Below, in pieces: positions 34,857-49,800 of a DNA stretch of 64,000 bases; the stretch's first letter is position 1, and each line of letters starts with the position of its first letter. The position numbers were made by a program, and so were the translations under genes. The notes under the pieces are model-generated. The model saw only the letters and a program-made list of their open reading frames with translations, was not told where the DNA came from and searched no databases. The DNA is from Haliotis asinina. Taxonomy: Eukaryota > Mollusca > Gastropoda > Lepetellida > Haliotidae. The stretch covers positions 35,223,253 through 35,287,252 of the forward strand of contig NC_090290.1 in assembly GCF_037392515.1 (NCBI RefSeq), read 5' to 3'.

Positions 34857-37800
34857 GTACTTTATGCATTCAAATTCATAATGACAATGCATACAAGGGT
34901 TGTTTTCTACATGGTCACAGTCGAACGTCTCAAAGCCCCCTCCCAAACTTGCCTAAACGAACTTAAAATCATTTAAAATGCAACGAAGTCGGAGACTCAT
35001 TGCAAGAGGCAGGTATTTCCACATTCAGTAACGATGTAAGAGACAGTGCAATGGTTAAATTATTTACTCAGTTCATTAAGTCGATATAGTGTGAAATATA
35101 CACTACTTATGCGTGCATTATTTATGCATTTTGCGTGAGAGTTTGTCATCTATTCTAGAATGAATGTACACGTCATGCAGTTTTTAGAAATGCAAATCAT
35201 TGTTAGAGATTCATGTATTTATTTCTCATAATCATTTGGAAGATTATAATATTTCATAGTTTCTAAGTAGGAATTTCATTGATTAATTTTTTATCTTTGA
35301 TACTTTAATTTAATGTCATTCCTGTTGTATATTGTTTCAGAAGATGAGGAGGCGGCTTCGACAGAGGGGGCAACCAACAAACATGGTGTCGTTGAGGAGG
35401 AGGATGTCATGGTGTTAACGAGTGCAACTTTTGATAAAGTTATAGATTCAGAAGACATCATCTTAGTCGAGTTTTATGCTCCTTGGTAAGCAATGGGTGA
35501 TTATTACCAACAGGAAACAAATATGGTCAAACCTGTCAAAACTGGCACTCCATGAGACGGAAATGTAATGCCAGTTTTGGGAGGAAAACAAGTTTTTTTT
35601 TGTAGATTAAGTCACACTCGTTCTTACAGACACTTATTTTTATAGTTGACAAATGGAAGATTGGGATGTTGCCAAGTCAAAATGTTTTTAAATGGCAATT
35701 AAAATTTGTTATGCGCACAAAATGAAAATGATGCATGCCCGTAAAACATTTCACTTTTTTTATTCGCCTCTGTCATTCTATGATGTTACATCCCGGATCA
35801 TCTTATCTCACCAACAGGGCTGTTATCTTTACGTTTTTGGAAGTCAAAGAGAGAATCTGCAGATTATAAACATCAATATGTAACCCTTGTATTGTGGAAG
35901 TTTAGAATATGCCATTATCTTTGTTTGAGGTGGCCTTCATTGCAAGACCCATTCTGAACATTGTAAGCAACATAGAATGTAGAGATGATTTTAACAATTT
36001 GAGTACCATATAGTTACCATGGCTACCACATGTCTGGTAACAAGGGTTCTCAGAAGCAGTTAGCTATAAACCATACCCATGTCTTGTGTGATATTGTGTA
36101 ATAATCTTCAAATTGTAAAGTAAATCATGTCAACTTGCATTAGTAAATTCTAGTACAGCATTGGAAAGTAGTGACTTTGGGCCATGGGATGACTGTTTTG
36201 ATGCCAAAATTGACTTAAAACTGTTGGTATCCAGTTGTCTGTTTGTTTCTGTTCTTATTGTGTTTGACTCAGTGTAGCATCAAGTCAGTCCAGTGGAAGA
36301 TTGCCCAGATTGTGTCAAATATGAAATATGATTCCTGAGTAAGCATAACTCCTGATATTAGTGTTCCAGTGATTGAAAATGATATAAAAATCGCTTGAAA
36401 CAAGGATTAAAAATAATTATTGATCGTAAAAACTATATTTTTGATTTATCAGAATTTTAAATTGTTTGGGTGGTGTTTTTGAAGTTGAGGTGTACGACAA
36501 TATTTTATGGATAACAACTTCTTAATTGCGTTAGTGCGATGTTTTGATACAGATTCTTGTCTTATTGTGTTCATATATCAGAATTTTGTTGTTTTAGTAT
36601 AATGCACATGAATGAAGGAAACTAATAATTAAATTTGATGAATATTCAGGTGCTCAACAGCTTAAAGCTATGTATATTTTATTCATAGTTTTGTGTTCAT
36701 CACTGCGATAAATATTACTGTAACGTGTCAATAAGTAAATTTTGCATCAGTTGTGAAGTTATTGAGGTATACTGATAAATATTTATTCTTGCAGGCATGC
36801 ATTTCCTTGCATGACAGTGTTAGTGATAAAACATTAATTAGAAAATAAACAAGTGAGAAAACCTTAAAACTGGTGATTACATTAAAACTGTATATATTTT
36901 GATTATAGTTGATAATCGTTCACCAGAAGACCTCAGATAGTGGATTTAGTTTCCAATTTCCATCACAATCCAGAACTCCAGGTAATATTTACATGTACAG
37001 ATAAGCTGCGTGTCTGTGTTAATTGCAAAAATATACATGTGAAAACTAATGCCTACTTAGTTTATTGCATTCAAGTACACAAGAAGTTTTGTAATTGCTC
37101 AATAAATTCGATCTACATGTGGACAAACAAAAATAGATAAGATATCTGAGGTATAATAAAAGCTCCTGTTTCAACTCATGATCTTGGCAATTTGCAGACT
37201 TCGGTATGATTTCTTATGTTGCAGATCAAATATGTAAATCAACATATAAACATTAGTATATTGTTGCGATTAATGGAAAATGGTAAAATACCCATTTGAG
37301 TGTGAATAAGGTAGGCACAGTTTATTGGGTTATTCAAAAGAAAATTATGATACCCAATTGAGAGGAACACAAATGAATGTATAACTTAATGACCTGAAAG
37401 TTATCTGTATCTCTGGATGGAGCTCATGTTGGTGCTGTACCCACTTTGCTGAGTGGGTATTTCATTTAACTCATTTAGCTATATGTTACTGAGTAAGTTT
37501 ACTGAGCTTGTATGTTCTGCTTTTAGTCATACCTTATCAGAACCAACTTAGATATGAGTGAAATGATTTAATAAAAGTCACTCATATACAATCAAGTCGA
37601 TCATGTCGGCATTTTGACAAAGTCTGTAATTTATACATAAACACGAGTCCAAAACTTCACTGATACGTGTAAGCTTTGTTCATGAGAAGTTGCTTTGTGA
37701 CCAAAAACATATTAGATCATCTTAAACAACTTAATAAAAACAAGAAGACAAAGTCATCAATATCTCCTGTAGTGGCAAATTACTCTTCATGAATATGTCC

Positions 37801-40800
37801 ACTAATTATGATTTTGTGAAATGATTTGGCATGTATATATCAAAGTGGAAGGAGAGTACTGAAGGTTTTTAAGTTCTGCTCCAGAAAAGAGCACTATCAT
37901 CAATTTCAATCAATTTCACACTTGTTGCAATGGAAACGTAACAAATATTTTATCTGGAAATCCCAAAATCTCAAAAGGCACAGTACACCACCAAGATCCA
38001 TCTGTGTGACACAAGTTCGGTAAAGAAATATTGAATGGTTGTAAAGTTCTGCCACGGAAAAGACTAATGTGCATGGACAGATGGACAAAGTCCATTTTTC
38101 ATGCAGAGGATAACAGAGTGATTTTAGCCAACTTCAGATGTATTCAGATGTATTCAGATGTACGGTATTGCTGTGATACTTCAGAAATCTTTACACTATT
38201 GTCCCTTCTGAAGCCCATACACTTTTGATAGACAGACAACTTAGATCTTGCTGATTGATAGCTCTTACAACATGACTTTATCTCAATTTCATGAGTTTTG
38301 AAAACTAGCCATGGTAGATACAGGGATAAACCTGGCTCAGAAAACATGTGAGATAAAATCTCACATGGGATCAAAAGCATGAGATTTTTTAAAGTCTTAT
38401 GAGATTTAACTGTTCATGATCGTTCAGAAGAAAAAGATAACGAGACAAATAAAACATTGTCATAATCAATTTCAAGTCAAGCAATCCTGAATTGCAATGA
38501 ATTAAAAGTCTGTAGATCTACTAGCATCACCATTGGTGTCTGCATTCTGGTTGTCATCAAGGTCAACGACTTAACTCTTTCAACACCAGTCAACCAGCGG
38601 CATAAACTGCCATGACACCGAGTTCCTAGCAACTCTGAGGTCATAGATGAAGTTTATGTTTATCAAGAGAAAATATCAACTTATAAATCATTATTGCTAC
38701 TGCATATCATACACCAGTTGAAAGGACTAATCTTACTGTTTGTAAATCTGAAAGTTATTTTTATCATATGTTTCACGTAATACGACTACAACTTAAATAA
38801 GTTAATTTGTAATGAAAATGCAGGCATAGACATTTGTATGTCTAGATGAACCACGGAGGAACAAAAACCTGGAGCGTTTTTTCTGTTTGTAACAAGTCAT
38901 GACATCCCCTTCACTTTTTCTTTCATATGTTCATTTATACACGATCAGAAAATTATTCTAGAAAGATTTCAGAAGTAATATGTATGGTCGTGTATTTCCC
39001 GATATCAGTGGCAATTCGCTTGGTAACGTGATACAACAGCGTGAAAAACCTCCGTTTTAAAATCTTTGTCTGATAATGAAGAACATGTGAGGCGATTCGT
39101 TTGATGGCGGGTATCATTCGAAAGCTCTGAACATCAACAAAATGACGGTATCCTTGCCTAGAGTATTTTCATAGTTGTAAGAAGCGCGTTTATTGGATAA
39201 ACATTGGTTTCTAATGACGCTTTTTAGCCTCAGCCTGCAGTAAGGATCGTGATCGGTCAAATTCAGACAAGTGACCTAAGTCAGCCAATCAGATAACAGC
39301 AATGGATACTGTTCCCCTCCCCCTCCCCCCCCCCCCCCCCCCCCCCAACGAGAAAGAATGACATGACACGATCGCACAATAACGTTTGAAATAGTAAGTT
39401 ATAATGTTCTTAGACAATTTTTATGATTACTGTTGTTGCTTTTATTCTTCAGTTTATGTGATTTGTTTAATTATATCCTCTACGCATTGTTGATTTGCTC
39501 ACTGAGAACTCGGATGTGGACCCGTTGCCGAAGCATGTGTGTGAGAATAGTTTTTTTTAAAAATAACATTACGGAAAAAGAAAATAGTTTTCAATTCTAA
39601 CCTTGTCGATAAATATGGCTATCTTAAATGTAATAAGTGTTGACAGGCATTATGAAGAGTGATAGATTTGATAAATGAATCATATGTTAGTTAGGTTCCG
39701 AAAAGTATAAATCATTTTGATGCAACTACTGACTGGTCGTTTTTTCGACCTACAGCTCCTGGGGACTGGCGATGTCTTGGCCAATTTTTCGGCCTACGGT
39801 GTTGAATGGGTCAAGTTGTTTCTTCGTTTTCATTCGTAGTCTTTAAGAATTTGAAGATTTTTATATCGAATAAGATGGTTTCGTTAGAAGCTGCCCTTTG
39901 TGTGACGTTGCAGAACACAACTTCCAAATGCGAACTCTGTACACCGTCGCACTGTGCATAAACAACACAGTACTGCGGGGTTCAGAGTTTGCCATACTCC
40001 TTGCAGCGCAGCTCATTTTGTGCAGCACTGTGTAACGATGTTCGGTGTTCCATACCAGAAGTTATGTTTCGAAGATTAAAATTAGGTAGAAAGCAACGGG
40101 AATATCTTTGACAGGACAAAATAACGACAAATCCTTTCTCAGTAAAACAGATTTAAAAACTTCCTATCATACAGGTAAGCAGGATGCGATTTTAAATCGC
40201 TGCAGGTAGATTTGAGTGCGATTTTAAAGCAACTGGTGCGAGAAAATCGCGATATCGCGGCCCAAGTCAATCCCTGTAGATAATAAGATAATAATTTTTC
40301 TGACAGTTGTGCAAGAATTTGCAACAACTTGCCTTGGTTGTAGATGCAAAAAAAGTTTTCTTTGACAGTTGCCTTTTTAAACTACACTGATATCCCATGT
40401 TTGTTGATAACAACAATGGCATTCATGAGGTGAGTGATTTGATTGGGAAATAGTTTCAAGCTAACCAATGGGTGGTCGTTTGGCAAAATACATTAGCTGC
40501 ATTCACAGGATTGCTCATTGAAAGTACTAACATAACCTGTCAGTCACCACAACCAATAGCAATCGATGTCTTTTTCATTATGCACATGATTTTGTAGAAT
40601 TATGTTCCATACAGATGTATTTTAAATCTTTTGCATATCCGATATTTATTATTGCATAACTGGTATGCTGTGATTATTTTTCAAATTTTCTATGTGTATT
40701 TTAGTCGCAAGAGGCGACTAACGGGATGGGGTGGTCAGGCTAACTGACTTGGTTGACACATGTCATCAGTTCCAACTTGCGCAGATCGATGCTCATGTTG

Positions 40801-43800
40801 TTGATCACTGGATTGTCTCGATTATTTACAGACAGCCGCCATATAGCTGGAATATTACTGAGCTGGAATATTACTGAGTGCGGCGTAAAACTAAATTCAT
40901 TCACTGTGTGTATTTTAGCCGGATGTACAGTGTGTCTGGGCCTCTGCAAACATGTGGAGCCAAGTACACATAACTCACAGCAGTAATCTGTGAAATATTT
41001 TTGTAAGACCAGTTTCATATGACCCACCAGTATGTTGTCTTAATTGACTGTTTCAGGTGTGGACATTGCAAGAATCTAGCTCCGAAGTATGCCAGTGCCG
41101 CCAAGACACTGAAGGAACATGATCCCCCAATCCCCCTTGCGAAGGTGGATGCCACAGAAAATGAGGATCTGGGTACAAGGTGAGTTTCTGAGATCAGTTT
41201 ATGAAACTCATGAAAGTGCCAGGAAGCCCACAGGGCTGATAACTAAAAAATGATCCTGGCCCTGTTAACATGTAACCAGCCGTGTATCAAAAAACAGGAA
41301 ACTGAGATTAGGTGTTAAAAACTGATTAAACGATCACACCAGTCAATGGCATGGTGAAATATATGCCCATGGAAAATGTTTTGGCCCACAAAGTTGGTTA
41401 TGAAATAGCCCGTCGTGTCACTTGCTAGCAGCAGGCCACCGAGCAGACGCTATTTCATACACTGCTGAGGGCTGTGTTTGCATTTTGGTTACATCCTATG
41501 GCTGTTACTATTCTCTTGCATATTCAGTGAATCTTACCATATCCTTTATTAACGCCTAAACTGCTCACTTGTGTTTTTTTTGGAAAAGGAAGTAGTCAGA
41601 CTGATTTAGCATAAGTATTAGTCCTTGACTGGATGCTTCTTTGCAGTCTTACTTTCAGCTGTAAATTCAAGGGCTGTCTAGTCGGTTTATGGTAGAAATA
41701 TGGTATGCTGTTTGACTAGTAAGCAGTATTTGGTTGATTGCAGTTGTGTTGTCAGCTGGGCATCGTAGTACCTGGAAATTCATTTGAAAATAACAAACTG
41801 AATAATTTAGTAAGGTTGTCATGAGTTACCTCCCTTTGGCAACATGGCTTTGCAGGAGTGCTCAAGTTTTATATTGCACCAGTTAGGGCTAATTGTGTCC
41901 TGATAAAGTGTCCCCATGCAGCAACTGTTGAAAAGACACATAGTCTTTGCAAACAGTAGTATGATCTTTTGAATATGTTTTTCATGTATGAACACCTTTC
42001 TTTCCAGATTTGAAGTGACTGGCTATCCCACTCTGAAGTTCTTCAAGAATGGCCAGGCGTTTGATTACGAGGGTGGAAGGACTGAGTTTGGTAATTTCTC
42101 ACTTCTGATGTGATGTGTAATGTAGGGTATGGGTTTGAATGCAACATTTATATTTTTTTCCCACGAGACAAACAGGATCAGGTGGTCAGGCTTGCTGACT
42201 TGGTTGACACAATTCATCATATCCCAGTTGTGTAGATCAAAGCTTTTTCTGTTGATCACTGAATTGTCTGGTCCAGATTTGATTGTTTACAGACCATGCT
42301 GAAATATTGCTGAGTTCCATGGCCTTAAAAGTAAAATATTGCCGAATACCATGGCCATGTAGATGAAATATCGCTGAGTACTGCTGCCATATAGCTGAAA
42401 TATTGCCGAATACAATCTATCAGTCAGTCTCTGTATGATTTTCTTCCCCAACAAGACATGAAGTAATAGAAGTGAAATACTGTTCGAAGTAGCTTCGAAC
42501 CCAAGAACACAACTTGTAAGTCAATGCCCCATTGAAGCGATATTTTGCACAGCCTGAACAAATCTTCATAAAAACTAATCATATCATATTCACCCATTTT
42601 TCTCCTTGGTTACAATAAAGAAACCTTTTTGTTCCCCAAAAGTTCAAAAACATTGAATGTTTTGACATATGGTAACAGTCCTCAGAGTTTGGTGGATTAA
42701 ACAGTTAGAATAGTGATGTGGAGTTTACGAGCATGTCAAGTTCTCATGTCAGGGTCAATGTGTTTCTGTTAGGTTCAGTTTCGGCCATATTGGTATGATC
42801 AGTAACAGCATGGTTCAGATTTGTTTACTTAATAAGGGTTATGGGGTTAGCATTCAAGGTTAGGGCTGAAATGGTATACCATTTGCATTTGGTTTGGTAT
42901 CCCAAAATTCACTTTGAAAATACAGTACGTTTGGTTTTCATGGCGAAATTGTCCTCACAAATTTATTTCTAGCTGTCATTTCTACTCTTTCTGACATTTC
43001 TGTCCTGCTATTGTCAACGACTCATGCTAATTTGACTGGACGAACATGGTTGTATAAAGACACTTTCCTTCTTGTCCAAGAAGTTTTCTTCTAGGAACTT
43101 TAACCAAACAGACAGTGCCTTTCCATGAAAACATACATCCTATCAAATTTACTTGTTGATGATCTGAACTGAGAGCTGTGTACCACAATACATACCGAAT
43201 TGTGGCATAGCATACTATTGCATCCCTATTTTAGGTAAACATTATCATGTCCTGCAGAAACCCCATATTTGATTCACCTCAAGGGTACAATGTTCTGAGC
43301 ACAAATTTGATGTTCTGTAGTGATAATTCTGGAATATTGCTAAAAGCAGAATATTCTAGTGCTCATACTTGTAAATATAGATTTGTTACCACAGCTTGTT
43401 TTAAGAATTCCATTCCATTCAGTGTTCACTCACATGAGTGTTTATCAGATTCTGACATCGAAGGCGATTACCATGGTGTAGTGATTATAATGTCTGCCCG
43501 GAGAGTAGATGGTCGCGGGTTCGATCCCTAAGGCTGTGTTGTAACAACAGATGTTAAAATATGGTACTTGTTGGTCCCTGCCTGGCCTTGGCTTTATTAG
43601 ATACAATAGATACCAGTCAGCTTGGTATTCATGCTTAACTGCATGATGGTATCTTAGTGAGCTAGCACTGAAAAAACAGAATAAGTCTGGTCTAGTACAA
43701 GCAGCCTTACACACACGCATGGACATCATATGAGCGAAATATGTTGAAGTGCAACGTTGAGCTCTATTTCACTTCATCTCTGACATGGAAGCAGAGTTTA

Positions 43801-46800
43801 AAATATGATGAAAGTGAAATTGATTCCTGCTTCCAGAAATTGTGAACTACATGAAGGAGAGAGCTGACCCTCTATGGAGGCCCCCACCAGATGCTGTCAT
43901 CACACTGACTAGCGACAACTTCACCGAGGTCGTCAACAGGGAGGACCTCATCCTCGTGGAGTTCTACGCCCCATGGTGAGTTGAACAGGCTGCTCTGATG
44001 ATTAACTCCAAACCTCTTACCAGCATCAGCATAACATTTCCTGAACATCTACTTGAGCACTGGCATCAGTTGTCAAAGATAGTGTATTTTGTTTGGTGGA
44101 GTTGCTCCCCTTGTATTATAACTGTAAGATCTTGTAGTTTGGCCCTGAGTTTTGCCATGTTTGTTATTAAATACTCAGCTATCAGCTAAGTGGTAGCTTT
44201 CAAGAGCCCATATCACTTGATTTTCCTTTCTTTTATTGTGATCTCAGTCTGTATCTCTCCTAGGGCCCTGTTCCACAAAACTGTTATAGTGGTAAGGTCA
44301 CTTTAACTCCCATTCTTTAGCATCGTCTGAGCATCAACGAAATGCTAAAGTCGCTTTGTGGAATGGTTTGAAGCTGGGTTGGTACAGGATGCAGTAAGCC
44401 ACTGTCTTTTCTTGTTGACGTATACTATATACTGCTGGGAAACAAGGATAAGTTGAGCACCAACCTGACAATAGTCTTGTATTAGCATGCACGAGTGCCG
44501 TCCACGGGCACTAGCTATTGTGAGAGAAGGGGCCCCAGGTTGTCCGCAATCAAGTACTACACTCAAGTCATGTGCAGCTGTGCTTGGAATCAGTTTCATC
44601 GTCATACACTGCAAGTGCACTAACCTACATCTGCTCTTCTTTCAACAAACCAAACGGGTTTGCTCGTTGTTTTGCACTGCCCTACTTCTCGTAATGCACT
44701 TGTTCAACTTATCCTTGTTTGCCAGTGGTAGCTGTGATACTGATTCAGTACTGAATTTTGACTAGTCTGTTTTTCACATTTTGTTTGTGATGATTTAGGT
44801 GCGGACATTGTAAACGACTAGCCCCACAGTATGAGAAGGCTGCCAAGTCACTAAAGGCGCATGACCCCCCAATACCCCTGGCCAAGGTGGACGCCACAGT
44901 CAGCACTGACCTGGCTAAGGAGTACGGAGTGACAGGATACCCAACTTTGAAGATATTCCGGAAAGGTCGCGTGTCTGAGTACAAAGGAGAGCGTGAGGAG
45001 AGAGGTAAGGCTGAGTGGCTGGGGGTGGCCTTGTGCATGCCCTGTTCATGCCCTGTTATTGATGAAAGGAAATGTGTCAAGTATCAGGAAGAGAAACTGC
45101 GGACCCGTGCCAGATGTCTTCAGACTCTTGACATAATTTCCATAGACTTGCATGTTATTTCAGTGTAGTATAAATGATTTTCATGAAGGGACTTGAGGAT
45201 GGATCTTTGTAAAATTTAACAGGCAAATGTGAAATCATCTCTGCTCTGCACTCGTGATTTAACTAATGATATCACATTGATAATATTTTATCAGCTTGTG
45301 TATGGTAAGACAGTGCACAATCCCATAGGCTGCCATGCTAAAGGAGTCCTCAGCACATGAAATATGTTAATTAATATCTTTCAATTCAATAAATCAGCAA
45401 CAGAAAATTAAACAGAAATTATGTGATTGTAGGTAAGATGATTCCCCACTAATGTGTAAAATTTTACTTGATCGTAGTAAAATCAAATTCATGAAAATTA
45501 TTTATACTACACTAAATTAACATGTAAGTCTATAAAAATTACACCAAACATCAGAATATAAGTGGCACAGGTCTGTAGATGGACCTATGTGTGAGACCAG
45601 CTCCAGGGAACTTGTGAACAGGTGTATGGACAAAAGAGTTCATTTCATAGTGAATAAAGTCTCAGTATTACTTAAGGTCCTGCATTGCTGAAACATTGTT
45701 GTTTCCACTGCCAGGCATTGTGGGATACATGATCCAGCATCAGGGCGAGGCAGCAAAGCAGCTTGATTCTGACAAGGCAGTTCGCAACTACATGAGTGAC
45801 GATGACATCAGCATTGTGGCCTTCTTCGGTAGCACTGATGACCCTAGACTCCAGATATACAAGGATGCAGGTCAGAACGTGTTGTAGTACTGTCATGGTA
45901 CACTTAGTCATGATTCCTTTTGCCCTGTAAATGAAACCACAATACACTTTGTACTGATACACTTAGTCGTGGTACACTTAGTCACGATACACTTAGTTCC
46001 GATACACTTAGTCACCATACACTCTGTCCTGATACACTTAGTCATGGTACACTTAGTCTCAATACACTTAGTCACAATACACTTTGTCCCGATACACTTA
46101 GTTGTGGTACACCTAGTCATGGTACACTTAGTCAAGACACACTTAGTCGTGGTACACTTAGTCAAGACACACTTAGTCATGGTACACTTAGTCAAGACAC
46201 ACTTAGTCGTGGTACACCTAAACACAATACACTTAGTTCCGGTACAAATAGTCACAATACAGTTAGTTCCGGTACACCTAGTCACAAGACACTTAGTCCT
46301 GATACACTCAGTCAAGGTACACTTAGTCCCGATACACTTAGTCATGGTGCACTTACCCGTGAAGGTCCCAGAATAGAATAGGCCTTCAGCAACCCATGCT
46401 TGCTATAAAAAGCAACTATGCTTGTCGTAAGAGGCAACTACCGGGATTGGGTGGTCAGACGCAAGATACACTTAGTTCCGGTACACCTACTCATGGTACA
46501 CTTAGTCCCGATACACTTGGTCATGGTACACTTAGTCCTGAAACACTTGGTCATGGTACACTTAGTCCCGATACACTTGGTCATGGTACACTTAGTCCCG
46601 ATATCTTGGTCATGGTACACTTAGTCCCGATACACTTGGTCATGGTACACTTAGTCCCGATACACTTGGTCATGGTACACTTAGTCCCGATACACTTGGT
46701 CATGGTACACTTAGTCCCGATACACTTGGTCATGGTACACTTAGTCCCGATACACTTGGTCATGGTACACTTAGTCCCGATGCACTTGGTCATGGTACAC

Positions 46801-49800
46801 TTAGTCCCTATAGACTTGGTCATGGTACACTTAGTCCCGGTACACTTGGTCATGGTACACTTAGTCCCGATACACTTGGTCATGGTACACTTAGTCCCGA
46901 TACACTTGGTCATGGTACACTTAGTCCGGATACACTTGGTCATGGTACACTTAGTCCGGATACACTTGGTCATGGTACACTTAGTCCCGATACACTTGGT
47001 CATGGTACACTTAGTCCCGATACACTTGGTCATGGTACACTTAGTCCTGAAACACTTGGTCATGGTACACTTAGTCCCGATACACTTGGTCATGGTACAC
47101 TTAGTCCCGATACACTTGGTCATGGTACACTTAGTCCCGATACACTTGGTCATGGTACACTTAGTCCCGTTACACTTGGTCATGGTACACTTAGTCCCGA
47201 TACACTTGGTCATGGTACACTTAGTCCCGATACACTTGGTCATGGTACACTTAGTCCTGAAACACTTGGTCATGGTACACTTAGTCAATCAATGAGAATT
47301 GTCTTAATACATTTTGTCATGACAAACTGTGACTATTGGTACAGATAATCATGATACAATTCACATAGTCAGTACATACTTTCACTTACAGTTACAGTTT
47401 GCCTCAAGACATCAAATCATGATATGATGAAACACAAGAAAATTTAAAACTAGCAAAATCCCAGCAAACATTTATGTGATTGAGACATTGTTTACATTCA
47501 GCTTGCTTTGTTTCAGCCAATGATATGCGAGATGACTTCAACTTCGCCTTCACGTTGTCGAGCGAGGCCAGGAATCGGTACAAGGTGAACCCAGGGTCTG
47601 TCGTGGTTTTCAATGCCGAGCGATGCTACACCAAGTATGAACCCAAGTGGCACATTCTGAACAAGGTAAACAAGAGTTGTCTTTCATGGACAAGGAAGCT
47701 TGTGTGAAAACCACTGTTTGTGTGACATCTGAGGCATCAGCTTGAATTAAAGAATATCACTAAATTGGAAGATGTGATTCATTTAAGTTCATTGTATTCC
47801 ATTAGTTGTGTTGTGTAGATATAGTGCAGATGGATTATGGCTCTGCATGGTTAGGAAAGCACAGTTCAACAAATGGATGATTTGGACAATTGTAGCTCAA
47901 CGATAGCTTCGTGGGAAAGGGGCAAGGTATCTTGTAAGATCCAGTTGGTAAGGTATATGTGATGTCAGCAGGTGATTAGTCATGGCTCTGGGCTCAATTT
48001 CACAAAGCACTCATAAGTCTAAGACCTTGTAACTTTTCTTGTAGCATCTGTAGCTCCTGTTATACAGTATGGGATGTACGAATGCTGTGAGAAAAGTTAT
48101 GAGATGTTAAACTTATGAGAGTTTAGTTAAACTTGGCCCTGGCGTCAAGTGTTGGTCCAGTTTTAACTTTATCATCATTGCTATTTGCAGGATGAGCTCA
48201 CATCTGAGGACATCTCTGAGTTTGTGAAGGCCCATCAGGTTCCTTTAGTCGGCACTTACGATAGCTCCACAGAAAGACGCTATAGCACAATGAAACCACT
48301 GTGCTTTGTCTTCTACACAGTAGACTGGAGTTTCGATGGCCGAGAGGGTAAGTTGCCTTGGTGTTATAAGAAAGAATGGCAGGACAATAATATCACTCTG
48401 GCGTACGAGTGAGGATAAGTATAAGTGTTTCATTCCCGCCACAAAGTGAGAGGGGGACATTGAACACCATCTGTCCATCAGAAATGATGGAGACAGATTT
48501 TCTCAGAAACCGTCGTAGATATGGAAACCAAATTAGATACTTATTTTTAGAACTTGAATGGCGTGAGTTCAAAACAGAAACCATGTTTTAATTTGTAACA
48601 GTCATGGCCCATGTCTTGTGTTTCTTGACATTGTGCAGGAAAACAGGAACCAAACGCTAACAGAAAACTTTCGCGAAGGAGATTGATGACTATGCATTCT
48701 TCTTCTTGTTTCTATGGTGCTTCAAATTTTGCATTGAGTGCATTTATTTAAAAAAACTCAGAAAAAACATAATTGTTGCTCAGATTTTCTACAAATATCT
48801 AATATCAGCAGCACTGACTGGACTTCCTTGATTGTTAAGCTCACTGCAAAGAGTCTACACACATCTCTAGTACTCTGCTATGCCAAGCCGACCCATTCAC
48901 TTGATAAGGTAAAGCAGAATAAACTGTACAATCAGTCCCTATCTTTGTTTTGCAGCAAGTGTAAAAAATTCTTGATATTTCAGCTACACAGATATGGCGA
49001 AGGAAAATTGCTGATATTGCCAAGGACTACAAGAATGAAATACATTTTGTGATTGCCAATGAGGAAAGCCATGAACCACTAATCAAGGACTTCCAGTTTG
49101 AAGAGTCTGGCGAAGAGATGAACATTGGAATTCTCGATGAAAAGCAGAAGAAGTACCGCATGGAACCATTTGAAGATTTTGATGCTGATGAGATTCGAGA
49201 ATTCCTGGACAACTTCAAGAAAGGTAATGCCATGTACAGGGAAGACAGAGATGTCTCTCTGATCTGTTGAAAGGAAGTTTAATCAGAGCAAGACCATTTC
49301 CTACCCTTCTTACTGCTAGACTGTCCCCAGATACATTTGGTTTAACTTCAGTAAACAGTATTTGTCTCCTAGTGGTTATCCTACTCCTAGGGCAGAGTGG
49401 TTATCCTACTCCTAGGGCAGAGTGGTTATCCTACTCCTAGGGCAGAGTGGTTATCCTACTCCTAGGGCAGAGTGGTTATCCTTGTGCTTGTCTCCCAGCG
49501 TCCCAGCATGTCTTCCCCTAGATCAGAAAATGAGCCCTTGCCTTCAAGATGGTTATCTATGGGTGGAACGTGTACCCAGTACCCTTTGATTTCCTGGCAG
49601 TGCATATTTCAGTGGAGAATAGGATCGCTGTATCCAGATCCCTGTTGTGTTAATTCCTGACTTCAAATTGGTAAGATATGGCAATATATTCTTCAACCCG
49701 GAGGCTAAACTTGCCAGTTTTTCAATGCATTAATCATGTATTATATTAAGAAGTGACTGTAATTATGTTTATTCCATCAAAGATAATGCAACATTTCAAT

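Larger units (their letters stand above)
35486..41056 (+). other. PDIA4 intron 2 (5.6 kb)
   Basis: The largest intron. It holds a triplicated cagatgtatt word (38140-38160), a poly-C run (39314-39346) and an R1 repeat (40705-40905). No exon was detected between the Trp codon halves. Confidence 0.7.

Noticed and set aside
46461-47289. CRISPR-like array of 30-bp repeats
   Set aside because: Units are contiguous with no unique spacers, and the setting is an animal intron.
46396-47295. Long open frames on both strands (299 and 235 codons) with 10-residue periodic peptides
   Set aside because: They are translations of the 30-bp minisatellite, open because the period is a multiple of three. They lie within a PDIA4 intron.
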